From Rhizobium leguminosarum bv. trifolii WSM1325 (lineage in GTDB: Bacteria > Pseudomonadota > Alphaproteobacteria > Rhizobiales > Rhizobiaceae), in NCBI GenBank assembly GCA_000023185.1, contig CP001622.1, positions 248,001 through 312,000 of the forward strand: 64,000 nucleotides of DNA, read 5' to 3'. Shown piece by piece: positions 52,768 through 61,460 of this stretch (position 1 is its first letter; every line of letters begins with the position of its first letter). The position numbers and the translations under genes were made by a program. The notes beneath the pieces are model-generated. The model ran no database searches. It was not told the origin of the DNA and saw only the letters and a program-made list of their open reading frames with translations.

Positions 52768-54044
52768 TGCAGGTGCATCTCAACGAACTGGCCAAGATGA
52801 GGATCGAAGGCCACCCCAGAGGCGTGACCTCCGTATGCTCGGCCCATCCCATCGTGCTTCGCGCCGCACTCCGACACGGGCGGCAACAGGCAAGCACCGT
52901 CCTGATCGAAGCGACCTGCAACCAGGTCAATCACCTCGGCGGCTATACCGGAATGACGCCAAGCGACTTCGCGTCCCTCGTCCGCAAAATAGCAGTCGAG
53001 GAAGGGTGCCCGGAAAATCTGATCGTTCTCGGCGGCGATCATCTCGGCCCCAATCCTTGGCGTGACCGGCCGGCCGAAGAGGCCATGGCCGAGGCGGAGA
53101 AGATGGTTGCCGCCTATGTCGATGCCGGGTTTCGCAAGATTCACCTCGATGCCTCAATGGGCTGCAAGGGCGAGCCGGTGGCGCTCGACGACGAAACCAC
53201 CGCCCATCGCGCCGCCCGGCTTGCGGCGGTCGCCGAGGCCTCGGCGAAGAAGAGAGGCGGCGCAATGCCGGTTTATGTCATCGGCACCGAAGTGCCGCCG
53301 CCAGGCGGGGCCGATCATGCCCTGACAACCATCGATCCGACGGCGGCCGCAGCGGCGCTGAAGACGATCGAAGTCCACCGCCGGATCTTTGCAGAGGCAG
53401 GACTCGGCCAAGCGTTTGAACGGGCCATCGGGCTGGTCGTTCAGCCGGGCGTCGAGTTCGGCAATCAGAATGTCATCCTTTACGACCGCAGCAAGATAGA
53501 CGCGCTGAAATCGGTGCTCACCGAGGAGCCGCAGTTTGTCTTCGAGGCGCATTCGACGGATTATCAGGGAACCCGGCCCTTGGCCGCGCTGGTGGAGGAT
53601 GGCTTTCCCATTCTGAAGGTCGGTCCCGAACTGACCTTCGTCCTGCGCGAGGCGCTCTACGCGCTGGATGCGATCGCGTCGCACCTTTTGCCCGATTACG
53701 GCCAGCGTCCGCTCTATGCGGCGATGGAAGCGCTGATGCTCGATCAGCCCGGCAACTGGAGCCGCCACTACCACGGGACAAACGCCGAGATGCGCTGGCT
53801 GCGGCATTACTCGCTGTCTGACCGCATTCGCTATTATTGGGCGTCGGCTGAAGCCCAAGAGGCCGTCGGGCGCCTGTGCGAGGCGCTTCGAGGGCAAATT
53901 GTACCGCTGCCCTTGTTTTGGCAGCATATGCCGGCCGCACAGGAATTCGCAGATGCGCCGCTCGATCCGGAACAGGTTTTGATCTGGAGGGTGACGAAGA
54001 GTCTCTCGGACTATCACGCCGCCTGCGGCGTCGGGAAGAATTGA
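52767..54044 (+). CDS. GatZ/KbaZ-type protein (PF08013), candidate D-tagatose 6-phosphate 4-epimerase
   Basis: A 425-residue protein of the GatZ/KbaZ family: IEATCNQVNHLGGYTGMTPS near residue 45, LGGDHLGPNPW near 90, DASMGCKGEP, EAHSTDYQGT and GPELTFVLREALYAL. In enterobacteria the family is the non-catalytic partner of tagatose-bisphosphate aldolase, but no GatY/KbaY gene is present. In Agrobacterium a lone member was shown to epimerise D-tagatose 6-phosphate to D-fructose 6-phosphate, which fits the kinase just upstream. The start codon overlaps the kinase stop (TGATG). Confidence 0.87.
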   Translation: MQVHLNELAKMRIEGHPRGVTSVCSAHPIVLRAALRHGRQQASTVLIEATCNQVNHLGGYTGMTPSDFASLVRKIAVEEGCPENLIVLGGDHLGPNPWRDRPAEEAMAEAEKMVAAYVDAGFRKIHLDASMGCKGEPVALDDETTAHRAARLAAVAEASAKKRGGAMPVYVIGTEVPPPGGADHALTTIDPTAAAAALKTIEVHRRIFAEAGLGQAFERAIGLVVQPGVEFGNQNVILYDRSKIDALKSVLTEEPQFVFEAHSTDYQGTRPLAALVEDGFPILKVGPELTFVLREALYALDAIASHLLPDYGQRPLYAAMEALMLDQPGNWSRHYHGTNAEMRWLRHYSLSDRIRYYWASAEAQEAVGRLCEALRGQIVPLPLFWQHMPAAQEFADAPLDPEQVLIWRVTKSLSDYHAACGVGKN

Positions 54045-54074
54045 CAATCAGGATCAAGACAGGAGGAAAAATCG

Positions 54075-54800
54075 ATGACGGAATTGAATGGGAAGATCGC
54101 GGCGGTCACGGGTGCTGCGTCCGGAATTGGACTCGCTTCGACGGAGGCAATGCTCGCCGCTGGCGCGACGGTCGTGCTGGTGGACCGCGATGAGAAGGCC
54201 CTTGAGACGGTTTGTGCCCGGCTTGGCGAGCGCGCTATTCCGCTCAAGATCAACTTGCTGGATCCGGGCGAGTGTGCGGGACTGCTCGATGGCATCCTGT
54301 CGAAGACCGGCAAGCTCGATATCCTGCATGCCAATGCAGGCACCTATATCGGCGGCGACCTGATGGAAACCGACCTCGATACCATCGATCGGATGCTCAA
54401 TCTCAATGTAAACGTCGTCATCAAGAACGTTCGAAGCGTCATTCCGCACATGATCGAACGCGGCACCGGCGACATTGTCGTCACCAGCTCCGTCGCTGGA
54501 CACTCGGCGATTCCATGGGAACCTGTTTATTCGTCATCGAAGTGGGCGATGACGTGCTTCGTCCAGACGATGCGACGCCAGCTTCTGAAAAGTGGCATTC
54601 GTGTGGGGTCGGTTTCTCCAGGGCCGGTGATCAGCGCTTTGCTTGCGGACTGGCCGGAGGAAAACCTTCGCAAGGCCAAGGAGGCCGGAGCCTTGATCGA
54701 GCCCAAGGAAGTCGCCGACGCGATCATCTTCATGCTGACCCGTCCGCGCAACGTCACTATCCGCGATATCGTCGTGCTTCCAAGCGCCTTTGACATTTGA
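54075..54800 (+). CDS. Polyol dehydrogenase of SDR family (ribitol 2-dehydrogenase-like)
   Basis: A 241-residue SDR: TGAASGIG, HANAGTYIGGDLME, TSSVAG and YSSSK are intact, and the C-terminal half (VGSVSPGPVISALLADWPEE and NVTIRDIVVLPSAFDI) closely follows RbtD-type ribitol dehydrogenases. It should oxidise a polyol to a ketose with NAD; the substrate may be a hexitol rather than ribitol given the context. AGGAGGAAAAATCG precedes the ATG. Confidence 0.85.
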   Translation: MTELNGKIAAVTGAASGIGLASTEAMLAAGATVVLVDRDEKALETVCARLGERAIPLKINLLDPGECAGLLDGILSKTGKLDILHANAGTYIGGDLMETDLDTIDRMLNLNVNVVIKNVRSVIPHMIERGTGDIVVTSSVAGHSAIPWEPVYSSSKWAMTCFVQTMRRQLLKSGIRVGSVSPGPVISALLADWPEENLRKAKEAGALIEPKEVADAIIFMLTRPRNVTIRDIVVLPSAFDI

Positions 54801-54811
54801 GGAGACGCGAA

Positions 54812-55585
54812 ATGAGCTACCAGCAGAAATTTCGCCTCGACGGCGAACGGGCGGTGGTCACAGGCGGAGGGCGTGCGATCGGTCTCTGCTGCACCGAGGC
54901 GCTGGCGGAGGCGGGCGCCGCCGTCGTCGTCATCGAACGCAGCGAGGCCGACGCTGTGCAAGCACTTGCGTTGCGCGACAGAGGCTACGACGTCGAAGTC
55001 CGGGTCGGCGACGTCACAGACGCGGCCCGAATGGACGCGATCGCGGCTGAACTCGCCGACGGCGGGCGGCCGGCGACCATCCTGGTGAACAATGCCGGAA
55101 TTGGCCAGAGCGGCATCCCGGCGCAGGATCTCACCGACGCCGATTGGCTGCGCATGATGGACGTCAATCTCAACGGCGTCTTCTGGTGCTCGCGCGCCTT
55201 TGGTCGTCCGATGATTTCGATGAAACGCGGCGCCATCGTCAACCTCGGCTCGATGTCGGGGACGATCTGCAACCGGCCCCAGCCTCAGACGGCCTATAAC
55301 GTCTCCAAGGCGGCAGTCCATCACCTCACGCGCTCGTTGGCCGCCGAGTGGGCACACCACGGTATCAGGGTAAATGCCGTTGCGCCCACCTATATCGAGA
55401 CACCGATGGTGGTGGCCGTCGAAGCCAATCGCGAGCGTATTCCGCTCTGGCTCGCCGACACGCCGATGGGCAGGATGGGAACGCCGGAAGAGGTTGCCAG
55501 CGCGGTCCTCTTCCTCGCCTCGGGCGCGGCCAGCCTGATGACCGGGGCGATCGTCAACGTCGATGCGGGATTCACCTGCTGGTAG
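54812..55585 (+). CDS. Galactitol dehydrogenase-like SDR
   Basis: A 257-residue SDR strongly resembling Rhodobacter galactitol 2-dehydrogenase in layout: RLDGERAVVTGGGRAIG, NNAGIGQSG, FWCSRAFGRPMI, NLGSMSGTICNRPQ, YNVSK, and a terminal VDAGFTCW. GatDH oxidises galactitol to L-tagatose and is active on other polyols. The neighbouring 3-epimerase could turn L-tagatose into L-sorbose. ATG 54812 follows GGAGACGCGAA. Last gene of operon A. Confidence 0.85.
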   Translation: MSYQQKFRLDGERAVVTGGGRAIGLCCTEALAEAGAAVVVIERSEADAVQALALRDRGYDVEVRVGDVTDAARMDAIAAELADGGRPATILVNNAGIGQSGIPAQDLTDADWLRMMDVNLNGVFWCSRAFGRPMISMKRGAIVNLGSMSGTICNRPQPQTAYNVSKAAVHHLTRSLAAEWAHHGIRVNAVAPTYIETPMVVAVEANRERIPLWLADTPMGRMGTPEEVASAVLFLASGAASLMTGAIVNVDAGFTCW

Positions 55586-55592
55586 TTCTTCC

Positions 55593-55620
55593 CGGACGAG
55601 GCGCGAGCGCGCCTCGTCCG
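55593..55620 (+). terminator. 13-bp-stem hairpin ending operon A
   Basis: CGGACGAGGCGCG at 55593-55605 and CGCGCCTCGTCCG at 55608-55620 are perfectly complementary with a two-base centre. There is no T-run, so it may need Rho or act as an mRNA-protecting end. It insulates operon A from operon B. Confidence 0.7.
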
Positions 55621-55637
55621 CATCGGAAAAACCAGCA

Positions 55638-55705
55638 TGGAAACGTTACCACATTATCTTGACTCGCATTCCTGCTGCGTTTATCCAAATGTGGAAACGT
55701 TACCA
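55638..55705 (+). promoter_or_regulatory. Operon B promoter flanked by two LacI-type operators
   Basis: TGGAAACGTTACCA occurs exactly at 55638-55651 and again at 55692-55705, each a near-palindrome around the AACGTT centre typical of LacI-family sites. Between them TTGACT (55659-55664), a 17-base spacer and TATCCA (55682-55687) form a good sigma-70 promoter. The centres are 54 bases apart, suited to cooperative repression. The LacI gene at the far end of the operon is the probable binder. Confidence 0.8.
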
Positions 55706-55722
55706 TATCGGGAGGAAGCTTG

Positions 55723-56547
55723 ATGAAATCCGCGCGATTGAACCGACTTTTCGGCGTGTCTGGAAATTGTTTTGACGTTGCTATCGATCACGGCATGTTC
55801 AATGAACGGACTTTCCTCGCCGGCATCGAGAACATGAAGACTGCGATCGAGGTGATCGCGCAAGCGGCGCCGGGTGCAATTCAGCTGCCGCCGGGAACCG
55901 CACCCATGCTGCAGGCGATCCCCGGCAAGCAGCGTCCGGCGCTGGTGCTGCGCACCGACATCGCCAACATCTATGGCAATCCCCTGCCGTCTCAGCTGTT
56001 TTCCGAAATGATCGACAGGGCGGTGGAACAGGGCGTTGCGTTGGATGCCGCCTGTGTCGTCGTCAATCTCTTGATGCTGCCGGACCAGCCGGAAGTCTAC
56101 CGCGCCTGCGTGCGCAATGTGAACAGCCTGAAACGCGAATGCGAGATCTACGGCATGCCGCTGATGGTCGAGCCGCTCGTCATGCAGGACAATTCCAAGG
56201 GCGCCTACATGGTCGACGGCGCGATCGACAAGATCCTGCCGCTCGTGCGCCAGGCGGCCGAACTCGGCGCTGATATCATCAAGGCCGACCCCTGCGACAA
56301 TGTCGAGGAATATCACCGCGTCGTCGAGATCGCCCAAGGCCTGCCGGTGCTGGTGCGCGGCGGCGGCCGCGTTTCGGATCAGGAAATCCTGATCCGCACC
56401 AAGCAGTTGATGGAGCAGGGCGCCCGTGGCATCGTCTATGGCCGCAACGTCATCCAGCATCAAAATCCCGCCGGCATGACGCGGGCCTTGATGGCGATCG
56501 TCCATGACAAGGCTTCCGTCGAGCAGGCCTTGCTGCATATTGGCTGA
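55723..56547 (+). CDS. Class I aldolase (DeoC/LacD/DhnA-type)
   Basis: A 274-residue TIM-barrel protein of the DhnA/LsrF-like class I aldolase group: FDVAIDHGMFNERTF near residue 19, GADIIKADP with the probable Schiff-base Lys near residue 188, and VLVRGGGRVSDQEIL phosphate-binding region. It would split a phosphorylated ketose or related sugar phosphate into C3 fragments. First gene of operon B; ATG follows GGAGGAAGCTTG. Confidence 0.78.
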   Translation: MKSARLNRLFGVSGNCFDVAIDHGMFNERTFLAGIENMKTAIEVIAQAAPGAIQLPPGTAPMLQAIPGKQRPALVLRTDIANIYGNPLPSQLFSEMIDRAVEQGVALDAACVVVNLLMLPDQPEVYRACVRNVNSLKRECEIYGMPLMVEPLVMQDNSKGAYMVDGAIDKILPLVRQAAELGADIIKADPCDNVEEYHRVVEIAQGLPVLVRGGGRVSDQEILIRTKQLMEQGARGIVYGRNVIQHQNPAGMTRALMAIVHDKASVEQALLHIG

Positions 56548-56569
56548 CGCGCGTCTGGGAGGACATGTC

Positions 56570-57724
56570 ATGACGAAAATATTCCGCTTCGGCGTCATCG
56601 GCTGCGGTCTGATGGGGCGCGAATTCGCGAGTGCTGCGGCGCGCTGGCTGCATCTGGCCGATGTGAAGGCGCGACCGGAAATCGTCGCCGTCTGTGATAC
56701 CAACGCGACGCTGCTCGACTGGTTCAGGGATCATGTGCCGACCGTTCGGCAGTTCGCCGCCGACTATAAGGAGCTTCTGGCCAATCCCGAGGTCGATGCG
56801 GTCTATTGCGCTGTCCCGCATGTGCTGCACCAGCAATTCTACATCGACGTCCTGAAGGCCGGAAAACATCTTCTCGGCGAAAAGCCCTTCGGCATGGACG
56901 CCGCGCAGAACCGGGATATCATGGCTGTTCTCGCCGAGCATCCCGAACTCCTGGTCCGCTGCTCGTCGGAAATGCCTTTCTTCCCCGGCGCGCAGAAGGT
57001 CATCGCGCTCGCAAAAAGTGGCGAGATGGGGGATATAATCGAAGTCGAGGCGGGTTTCCTGCACTCTTCGGATATCGACCGGCAGAAGCCGATCAACTGG
57101 AAGCGCATGGCCGATATCAATGGCGATTATGGCTGCATGGGTGATCTCGGCATGCATGTGCTGCACGTGCCGCTGCGTCTCGGCTGGCGCCCGACGACCC
57201 TGCATGCGCAATTGGTCAAGAAGGTCACCGAACGTCCTGACGGCAAGGGCGGCATGTTGCCCTGCACCACCTGGGACAATGCTACGATCAGCAGCCGCGT
57301 GCGCACCGGCGATCAGGATTTCCCGATGGTGCTGAAAACCTGGCGCATCGCGCCCGGCGAATCCAACACCTGGTACCTCCGCGTTCTCGGCATGAAGAAG
57401 AGCGCGTTCTTCAGCACGAAGTCGCCGCGCCAATGGCAGTGGATGGACTATAATGGCGGTGTCCAGGCTTGGAGCACCGAGGATCTCGGTTATGGCTCGC
57501 TGTTTCCAGCCATAACAGGCAAGATCTTCGAATTCGGTTTTGCCGACGCCATACAGCAGATGTGGGCGGCCTTCGTCGATGAGCTTGTTGGAGGAAATGC
57601 CAACGGTTTCGGCTGCGCGACGCCGGCCGAGGCGCAGGCGCATCATGCGGTCCTGACGGCAGCCCTCAAATCCGGCCTCGAGGACGTCGTGATACCGGTC
57701 GAGTATGACGGGGCGTCAGCCTGA
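56570..57724 (+). CDS. Gfo/Idh/MocA-family oxidoreductase
   Basis: A 384-residue NAD(P)-dependent sugar oxidoreductase. The Rossmann motif GVIGCGLMGREFAS is at the N-terminus, the characteristic EKPFGMD is near residue 103, and the C-terminal sheet domain contains DLGMHVLHVPLRLG, with His as the likely catalytic residue. The substrate is unknown. ATG 56570 follows GGGAGGACATGTC. It overlaps the next gene by one base. Confidence 0.86.
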   Translation: MTKIFRFGVIGCGLMGREFASAAARWLHLADVKARPEIVAVCDTNATLLDWFRDHVPTVRQFAADYKELLANPEVDAVYCAVPHVLHQQFYIDVLKAGKHLLGEKPFGMDAAQNRDIMAVLAEHPELLVRCSSEMPFFPGAQKVIALAKSGEMGDIIEVEAGFLHSSDIDRQKPINWKRMADINGDYGCMGDLGMHVLHVPLRLGWRPTTLHAQLVKKVTERPDGKGGMLPCTTWDNATISSRVRTGDQDFPMVLKTWRIAPGESNTWYLRVLGMKKSAFFSTKSPRQWQWMDYNGGVQAWSTEDLGYGSLFPAITGKIFEFGFADAIQQMWAAFVDELVGGNANGFGCATPAEAQAHHAVLTAALKSGLEDVVIPVEYDGASA

Positions 57725-58395
57725 TGAAGCGCTCCGAGATCAACGCCGCGTTGCTGCGGGCAACCGAGACCCTCGAGCGCTGGCACTGGTCTCTGCCGGC
57801 ATGGGGCTCCTGGACGGCGGCCGATTTTGCCGCTCATCCTGAGGCATCAGCCTATTTGCGCGCCCATCAGCTGGGTTGGGATGTCACCGATTTCGGCTCG
57901 AACCGCTTCGCCGAATGCGGTCTCGTGCTGTTTAGCCTGCGCAATGGCGTCGTCGATATCAGGGGTGAACGGACCTATGCCGAAAAGCTGCTCTTCGTTG
58001 GGGAAGGGCAGGTTACGCCGACCCACCGTCATGCGGCGAAGATGGAAGACATCATCAATCGCGCCGGCGGCGATCTCGTCATCGAATTCGCCGCAACCGA
58101 TGCCGATGGCAATGTGCTGGCGGAGGATGTGACGGTGCCGGTAGACGGGCTGCAGCACCGGCTCGCCGCATGGGAGCCGCTGGTTCTCCAGCCCGGCCAG
58201 AGCGTGACGATCCGCACCGGGCTTTACCACCGCTTCTACGGCAGGAAAGGCGGCGGACCTGTCCTTGTCGGCGAGGTCAGCCAGGTCAACGACGACAACA
58301 GCGACAATTTCTTTCTGGAGCCGATCGCGCGCTTTGCCGCGATCGAGGAAGACGAGCCGCCGCTGAGACCCTTGTGGAACGAAGGAGTCAGCTGA
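57724..58395 (+). CDS. D-lyxose ketol-isomerase-like cupin protein
   Basis: A 223-residue cupin of the D-lyxose isomerase family: YAEKLLFVGEGQVTPTHRHA with the His pair near residue 100, KMEDIINRAGGDL with a Glu ligand, and GLYHRFYGRKGGGP with a late His. D-lyxose isomerases interconvert D-lyxose/D-xylulose and D-mannose/D-fructose. The start overlaps the preceding stop (TGATG), and the end overlaps the next start, so three genes are translationally coupled. Confidence 0.8.
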   Translation: MKRSEINAALLRATETLERWHWSLPAWGSWTAADFAAHPEASAYLRAHQLGWDVTDFGSNRFAECGLVLFSLRNGVVDIRGERTYAEKLLFVGEGQVTPTHRHAAKMEDIINRAGGDLVIEFAATDADGNVLAEDVTVPVDGLQHRLAAWEPLVLQPGQSVTIRTGLYHRFYGRKGGGPVLVGEVSQVNDDNSDNFFLEPIARFAAIEEDEPPLRPLWNEGVS

Positions 58396-59453
58396 TGCGA
58401 GCCGGGGAGGAGGTTCACGATCGCGACAGTCAAAAGCAGGGCGGCATCGTTTGCGCCGGAAACTTCATCGTCGATCGCGTCCACACCCTGTCTTATTGGC
58501 CCGAACAGGGCAATCTCGCCCATATCCTGCACCAGGATCTGGGTGTGGGGGGCGGGGCGGCCAATGTCGTCACCGATCTGGCTTCGCTTGGATTTCCCGG
58601 AAAACTGGCGGCGGCGGGATGCATCGGCGCCGATCAGGACGGAGAGATCGTCAAGGCCCGCCTTGCGGTTGCCGGCGTCGATGTCGTGGGGCTCACCGCG
58701 CTTGCCGACCGGGTGACGGCGCATACGCATGTCATGAATGTGCCCGGCCAGAACCGGACCTTCTTCTATCATGGTGGCGCCAACGATGCCGTCACGGATG
58801 AGCTTGTCTCACCCGCAGCCTTCGCCAAGGCCGGCTATCGGCTGTTCTATCTCGGCTATCTCATGCTGTTGCCGGGTCTCGACCGCATTGGCCCCGACGG
58901 CCGTTCGGGAGCATCGCGCCTGCTGGAAGCGGCGCGGCGCGCCGGCCTGACGACCTGCGTGGATTTCGTATCGAGCGAAGACCCGGAATTTGCGGCCAAG
59001 GTCGGCGTCGCTCTGCCATTCTGCGATTATCTGATCATCAACGAGATGGAGGCGGGACGGGCAACCGGCGTTATCGTTCGCGATGCGGAGGGAGATTTGA
59101 CCGAGGCGGGGCTTTTGGAAGCGGGGGAGCGCCTTCTTGCGGCCGGCGTCTCCAAGGGCGCGATCATCCATGCGCCGGAAACCTGCTTCTGGTTTTCGCC
59201 CGGCGCTTCTCCGATCATGACGCGTTCACGACCCGTCGATCCCGATGACATCGTCAGTACCGTCGGCGCAGGAGACGCTTTCTGCGCCGCCGTGCTCTAC
59301 GGCCTGCATGAGAACTGGCCGGTCGAGCATATCTGCGCCGTCGCCCATGCCGCAGCTGCGCGTTGCCTCAAGGGGGCGACGGCCACCGATGGCATCCCCG
59401 ACATGTCTGTCCTTATTCGCGAGGCGAAGGAGACGAACCCGCAATCCGCTTAG
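58395..59453 (+). CDS. PfkB-family carbohydrate kinase
   Basis: A 352-residue ribokinase-type kinase. GVGGGAANVVTDLASLGFPG near residue 50 and the catalytic VGAGDAFCAAVLYG near 297 are intact. It lacks close resemblance to the operon A kinase and has a 20-residue N-terminal extension. It should phosphorylate the ketose or aldose made by operon B enzymes before aldol cleavage. The start overlaps the isomerase stop by one base. Confidence 0.85.
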   Translation: MRAGEEVHDRDSQKQGGIVCAGNFIVDRVHTLSYWPEQGNLAHILHQDLGVGGGAANVVTDLASLGFPGKLAAAGCIGADQDGEIVKARLAVAGVDVVGLTALADRVTAHTHVMNVPGQNRTFFYHGGANDAVTDELVSPAAFAKAGYRLFYLGYLMLLPGLDRIGPDGRSGASRLLEAARRAGLTTCVDFVSSEDPEFAAKVGVALPFCDYLIINEMEAGRATGVIVRDAEGDLTEAGLLEAGERLLAAGVSKGAIIHAPETCFWFSPGASPIMTRSRPVDPDDIVSTVGAGDAFCAAVLYGLHENWPVEHICAVAHAAAARCLKGATATDGIPDMSVLIREAKETNPQSA

Positions 59454-59517
59454 CCCATTGGCGCCGCCTCAGGAGGGCGGCTCCGATTATCGTTCAGTCA
59501 AAAGGGGAAGAGCAAAC

Positions 59518-59592
59518 ATGAAGCTATTCATTATGGCAGCCGCGCACGGCGCCTTTGCCGATTTAGGCGCGACCGGGGAGGCAGTGCGATGA
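59518..59592 (+). CDS. 24-codon ORF translationally coupled to the SmoS-like gene
   Basis: ATG at 59518, preceded by AAAAGGGGAAGAGCAAAC, opens a 24-residue frame (MKLFIMAAAHGAFADLGATG then EAVR). Its stop TGA at 59590 overlaps the next ATG as ATGA. The strong ribosome binding site and exact coupling suggest it is translated, either as a leader peptide or as the remnant of a deleted gene. Below the usual annotation cut-off. Confidence 0.45.
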   Translation: MKLFIMAAAHGAFADLGATGEAVR

Positions 59593-60377
59593 CCCATACG
59601 GAAACGGCGCGGCTCTCCGGCAAGGTGGCATTGGTTACAGGAGGAGCGAGCGGCATCGGCAAGGCGGTATGCCAACGCTTCGCTGCCGAAGGCGCGAGGG
59701 TTGTCGTGGCGGACCTCGACGGTGAACGATGCGCACGGGTGGCGGAAGCGATCGGCCCTGATGTCTGGGGTGCAGCGCTTGACGTGACCCGCCAGGACAG
59801 CATCGAAGAAGCCGTACGCTTCACTATATCAACCGCCGGTCAGATCGACATCCTGGTCAACGCCGCAGGCATTTACGACGTCGAGTCCATCCTGGAAATA
59901 TCCCGGGAACGGACCGCTAGGGTATTTCAGGTCAATATCGAAGGCCTGATCTTCATGACGCAGGCCGTTGCCCGGCACATGGTGGAAAGAGGGGAAGGTG
60001 GACGCATCATCAACTTCTCGTCCCAGGCTGGGCGCCGGGGCGAAGGACCGGCCGTGGCTTACTGCGCTTCCAAGGCGGCCGTCATCAGCATCACCCAAAG
60101 CTGCGCTCTGGAGCTGATCCGTTACGGGATCAACGTCAACGCCATCGCTCCCGGCGTCGTCGATACGCCGATGTGGGACGTCGTCGATGCAAAACTCGGC
60201 AGCCGGGAAGGTTTGAGACCCGGTGACGTCAAGCGCCGCGTGGCCGCCGCCGTCCCGGCCGGACGATTTGGCGCCCCCCAAGAACAAGCTGCCATGGCCG
60301 CCTTCCTGGCCGGACCCGATGCAGCATACATCGTGGCGCAGTGCTACAATGTCGACGGCGGCAATGTCATGAGCTGA
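59589..60377 (+). CDS. Sorbitol dehydrogenase-like SDR (SmoS type)
   Basis: A 262-residue classical SDR: TGGASGIG, NAAGIYDVESILEI, NFSSQAGRRGE, YCASK and a terminal NVDGGNVMS. The pattern resembles SmoS/PolS sorbitol dehydrogenases, which oxidise D-glucitol to D-fructose and galactitol to D-tagatose with NAD. It is coupled to the 24-codon frame upstream. Confidence 0.82.
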   Translation: MTHTETARLSGKVALVTGGASGIGKAVCQRFAAEGARVVVADLDGERCARVAEAIGPDVWGAALDVTRQDSIEEAVRFTISTAGQIDILVNAAGIYDVESILEISRERTARVFQVNIEGLIFMTQAVARHMVERGEGGRIINFSSQAGRRGEGPAVAYCASKAAVISITQSCALELIRYGINVNAIAPGVVDTPMWDVVDAKLGSREGLRPGDVKRRVAAAVPAGRFGAPQEQAAMAAFLAGPDAAYIVAQCYNVDGGNVMS

Positions 60378-60434
60378 GGCGCTTGGCTTCATCAGCCGGA
60401 ATGGGCAATCGAACTTGATGTCTGGAGGAGTGGA

Positions 60435-61445
60435 ATGAGAGCTGTACGTTTGGAGTCGATCGGGTCTTTGACCATGCGCAGCGTCGAGAGGCCGGTTGCC
60501 GGACCGGGCGAGCTGCTTGTCCGGGTTGCAGTGGCCGGCATCTGTGGTTCCGATCGCCACATGTACAAGGGCGAGTATCCGACGGCTATCCCCGTCACGC
60601 TGGGCCACGAATTGTGCGGCATAGTGGAAGCGATCGGCGATACCGTTACCCGCTTTACCGGTGGTGAGCTTGTGACGGTGGACCCGAATATTGCCTGCGG
60701 CACCTGTCGGGCGTGCACGCAGGCGCGGCCGAACTTGTGCGAGAGCTTGACCGCCATCGGTGTGACACGGGATGGCGGCTTTGCCGAATATGTAGCGGTG
60801 CCGCAGGCCCAGGCCTTCGTCCTGCCTGCCGGCCTCGATCCCGTTCACGGCGCCTTCAGTGAACCGCTGGCCTGCTGTATTCACGCCATCGACAAGGCAA
60901 GGATCCGTCCGGGCGACAGCGTCGCGATCCTCGGCGGGGGCGTGATCGGCCTGCTCATGGTGCAACTGGCCCGCCTGGCTGGGGCAGGCGAGATTATTTT
61001 GATTACGCGGCAGCAATCGAGACGCCAAACCGCTCTGCGCCTGGGGGCGACGCACGCCTTCGACCCGACCTCTTCAGACACAATCGCTTCCGTTCGAGAG
61101 GTCACCAAAGGCGGCGCCGACGTTGTCATCGAGTGCGCCGGCGTCAGCGACACGCTTCAAAGCGGTCTGAAGATGGCGCGGCGCGGTGGTACCTTCGTGC
61201 TTTTTGGGGTCACACCGGCGGGTGTCGAGGTGCCGGTTCTGCCTTTCGATCTGCTCGTAAACGAAGTCGATATCAGGCCGGCCTACCTCAACCCCTTCAC
61301 CCATTCGCGCGCTGCGGCAATGGTCGCGAGCGGAGTGTTGGAGCTGGACGCATTGGTCACCAAAACCATAAGTCTCGAGGAGGTCGCCGACGTGGTGGGC
61401 AACGCGCCATTGCCGGGCGAGATCAAGGTCATCGTCCGGCCCTAG
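60435..61445 (+). CDS. Zinc-dependent alcohol dehydrogenase, polyol type (candidate altritol dehydrogenase)
   Basis: A 336-residue MDR-family enzyme. The catalytic Zn region is GICGSDRHMYKG and GHELCGIVE; the structural Zn cysteines are CGTCRACTQARPNLC; the Rossmann motif is ILGGGVIGLLMVQLA. It resembles sorbitol/threonine dehydrogenases. A PF00107 enzyme next to the tagatose kinase and PF08013 protein in Agrobacterium oxidises D-altritol to D-tagatose; this gene could do the same, though it lies in operon B (inference). GGAGGAGTGGA precedes the ATG. Confidence 0.83.
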   Translation: MRAVRLESIGSLTMRSVERPVAGPGELLVRVAVAGICGSDRHMYKGEYPTAIPVTLGHELCGIVEAIGDTVTRFTGGELVTVDPNIACGTCRACTQARPNLCESLTAIGVTRDGGFAEYVAVPQAQAFVLPAGLDPVHGAFSEPLACCIHAIDKARIRPGDSVAILGGGVIGLLMVQLARLAGAGEIILITRQQSRRQTALRLGATHAFDPTSSDTIASVREVTKGGADVVIECAGVSDTLQSGLKMARRGGTFVLFGVTPAGVEVPVLPFDLLVNEVDIRPAYLNPFTHSRAAAMVASGVLELDALVTKTISLEEVADVVGNAPLPGEIKVIVRP

Positions 61446-61460
61446 CTTCGGGGTCCCACC

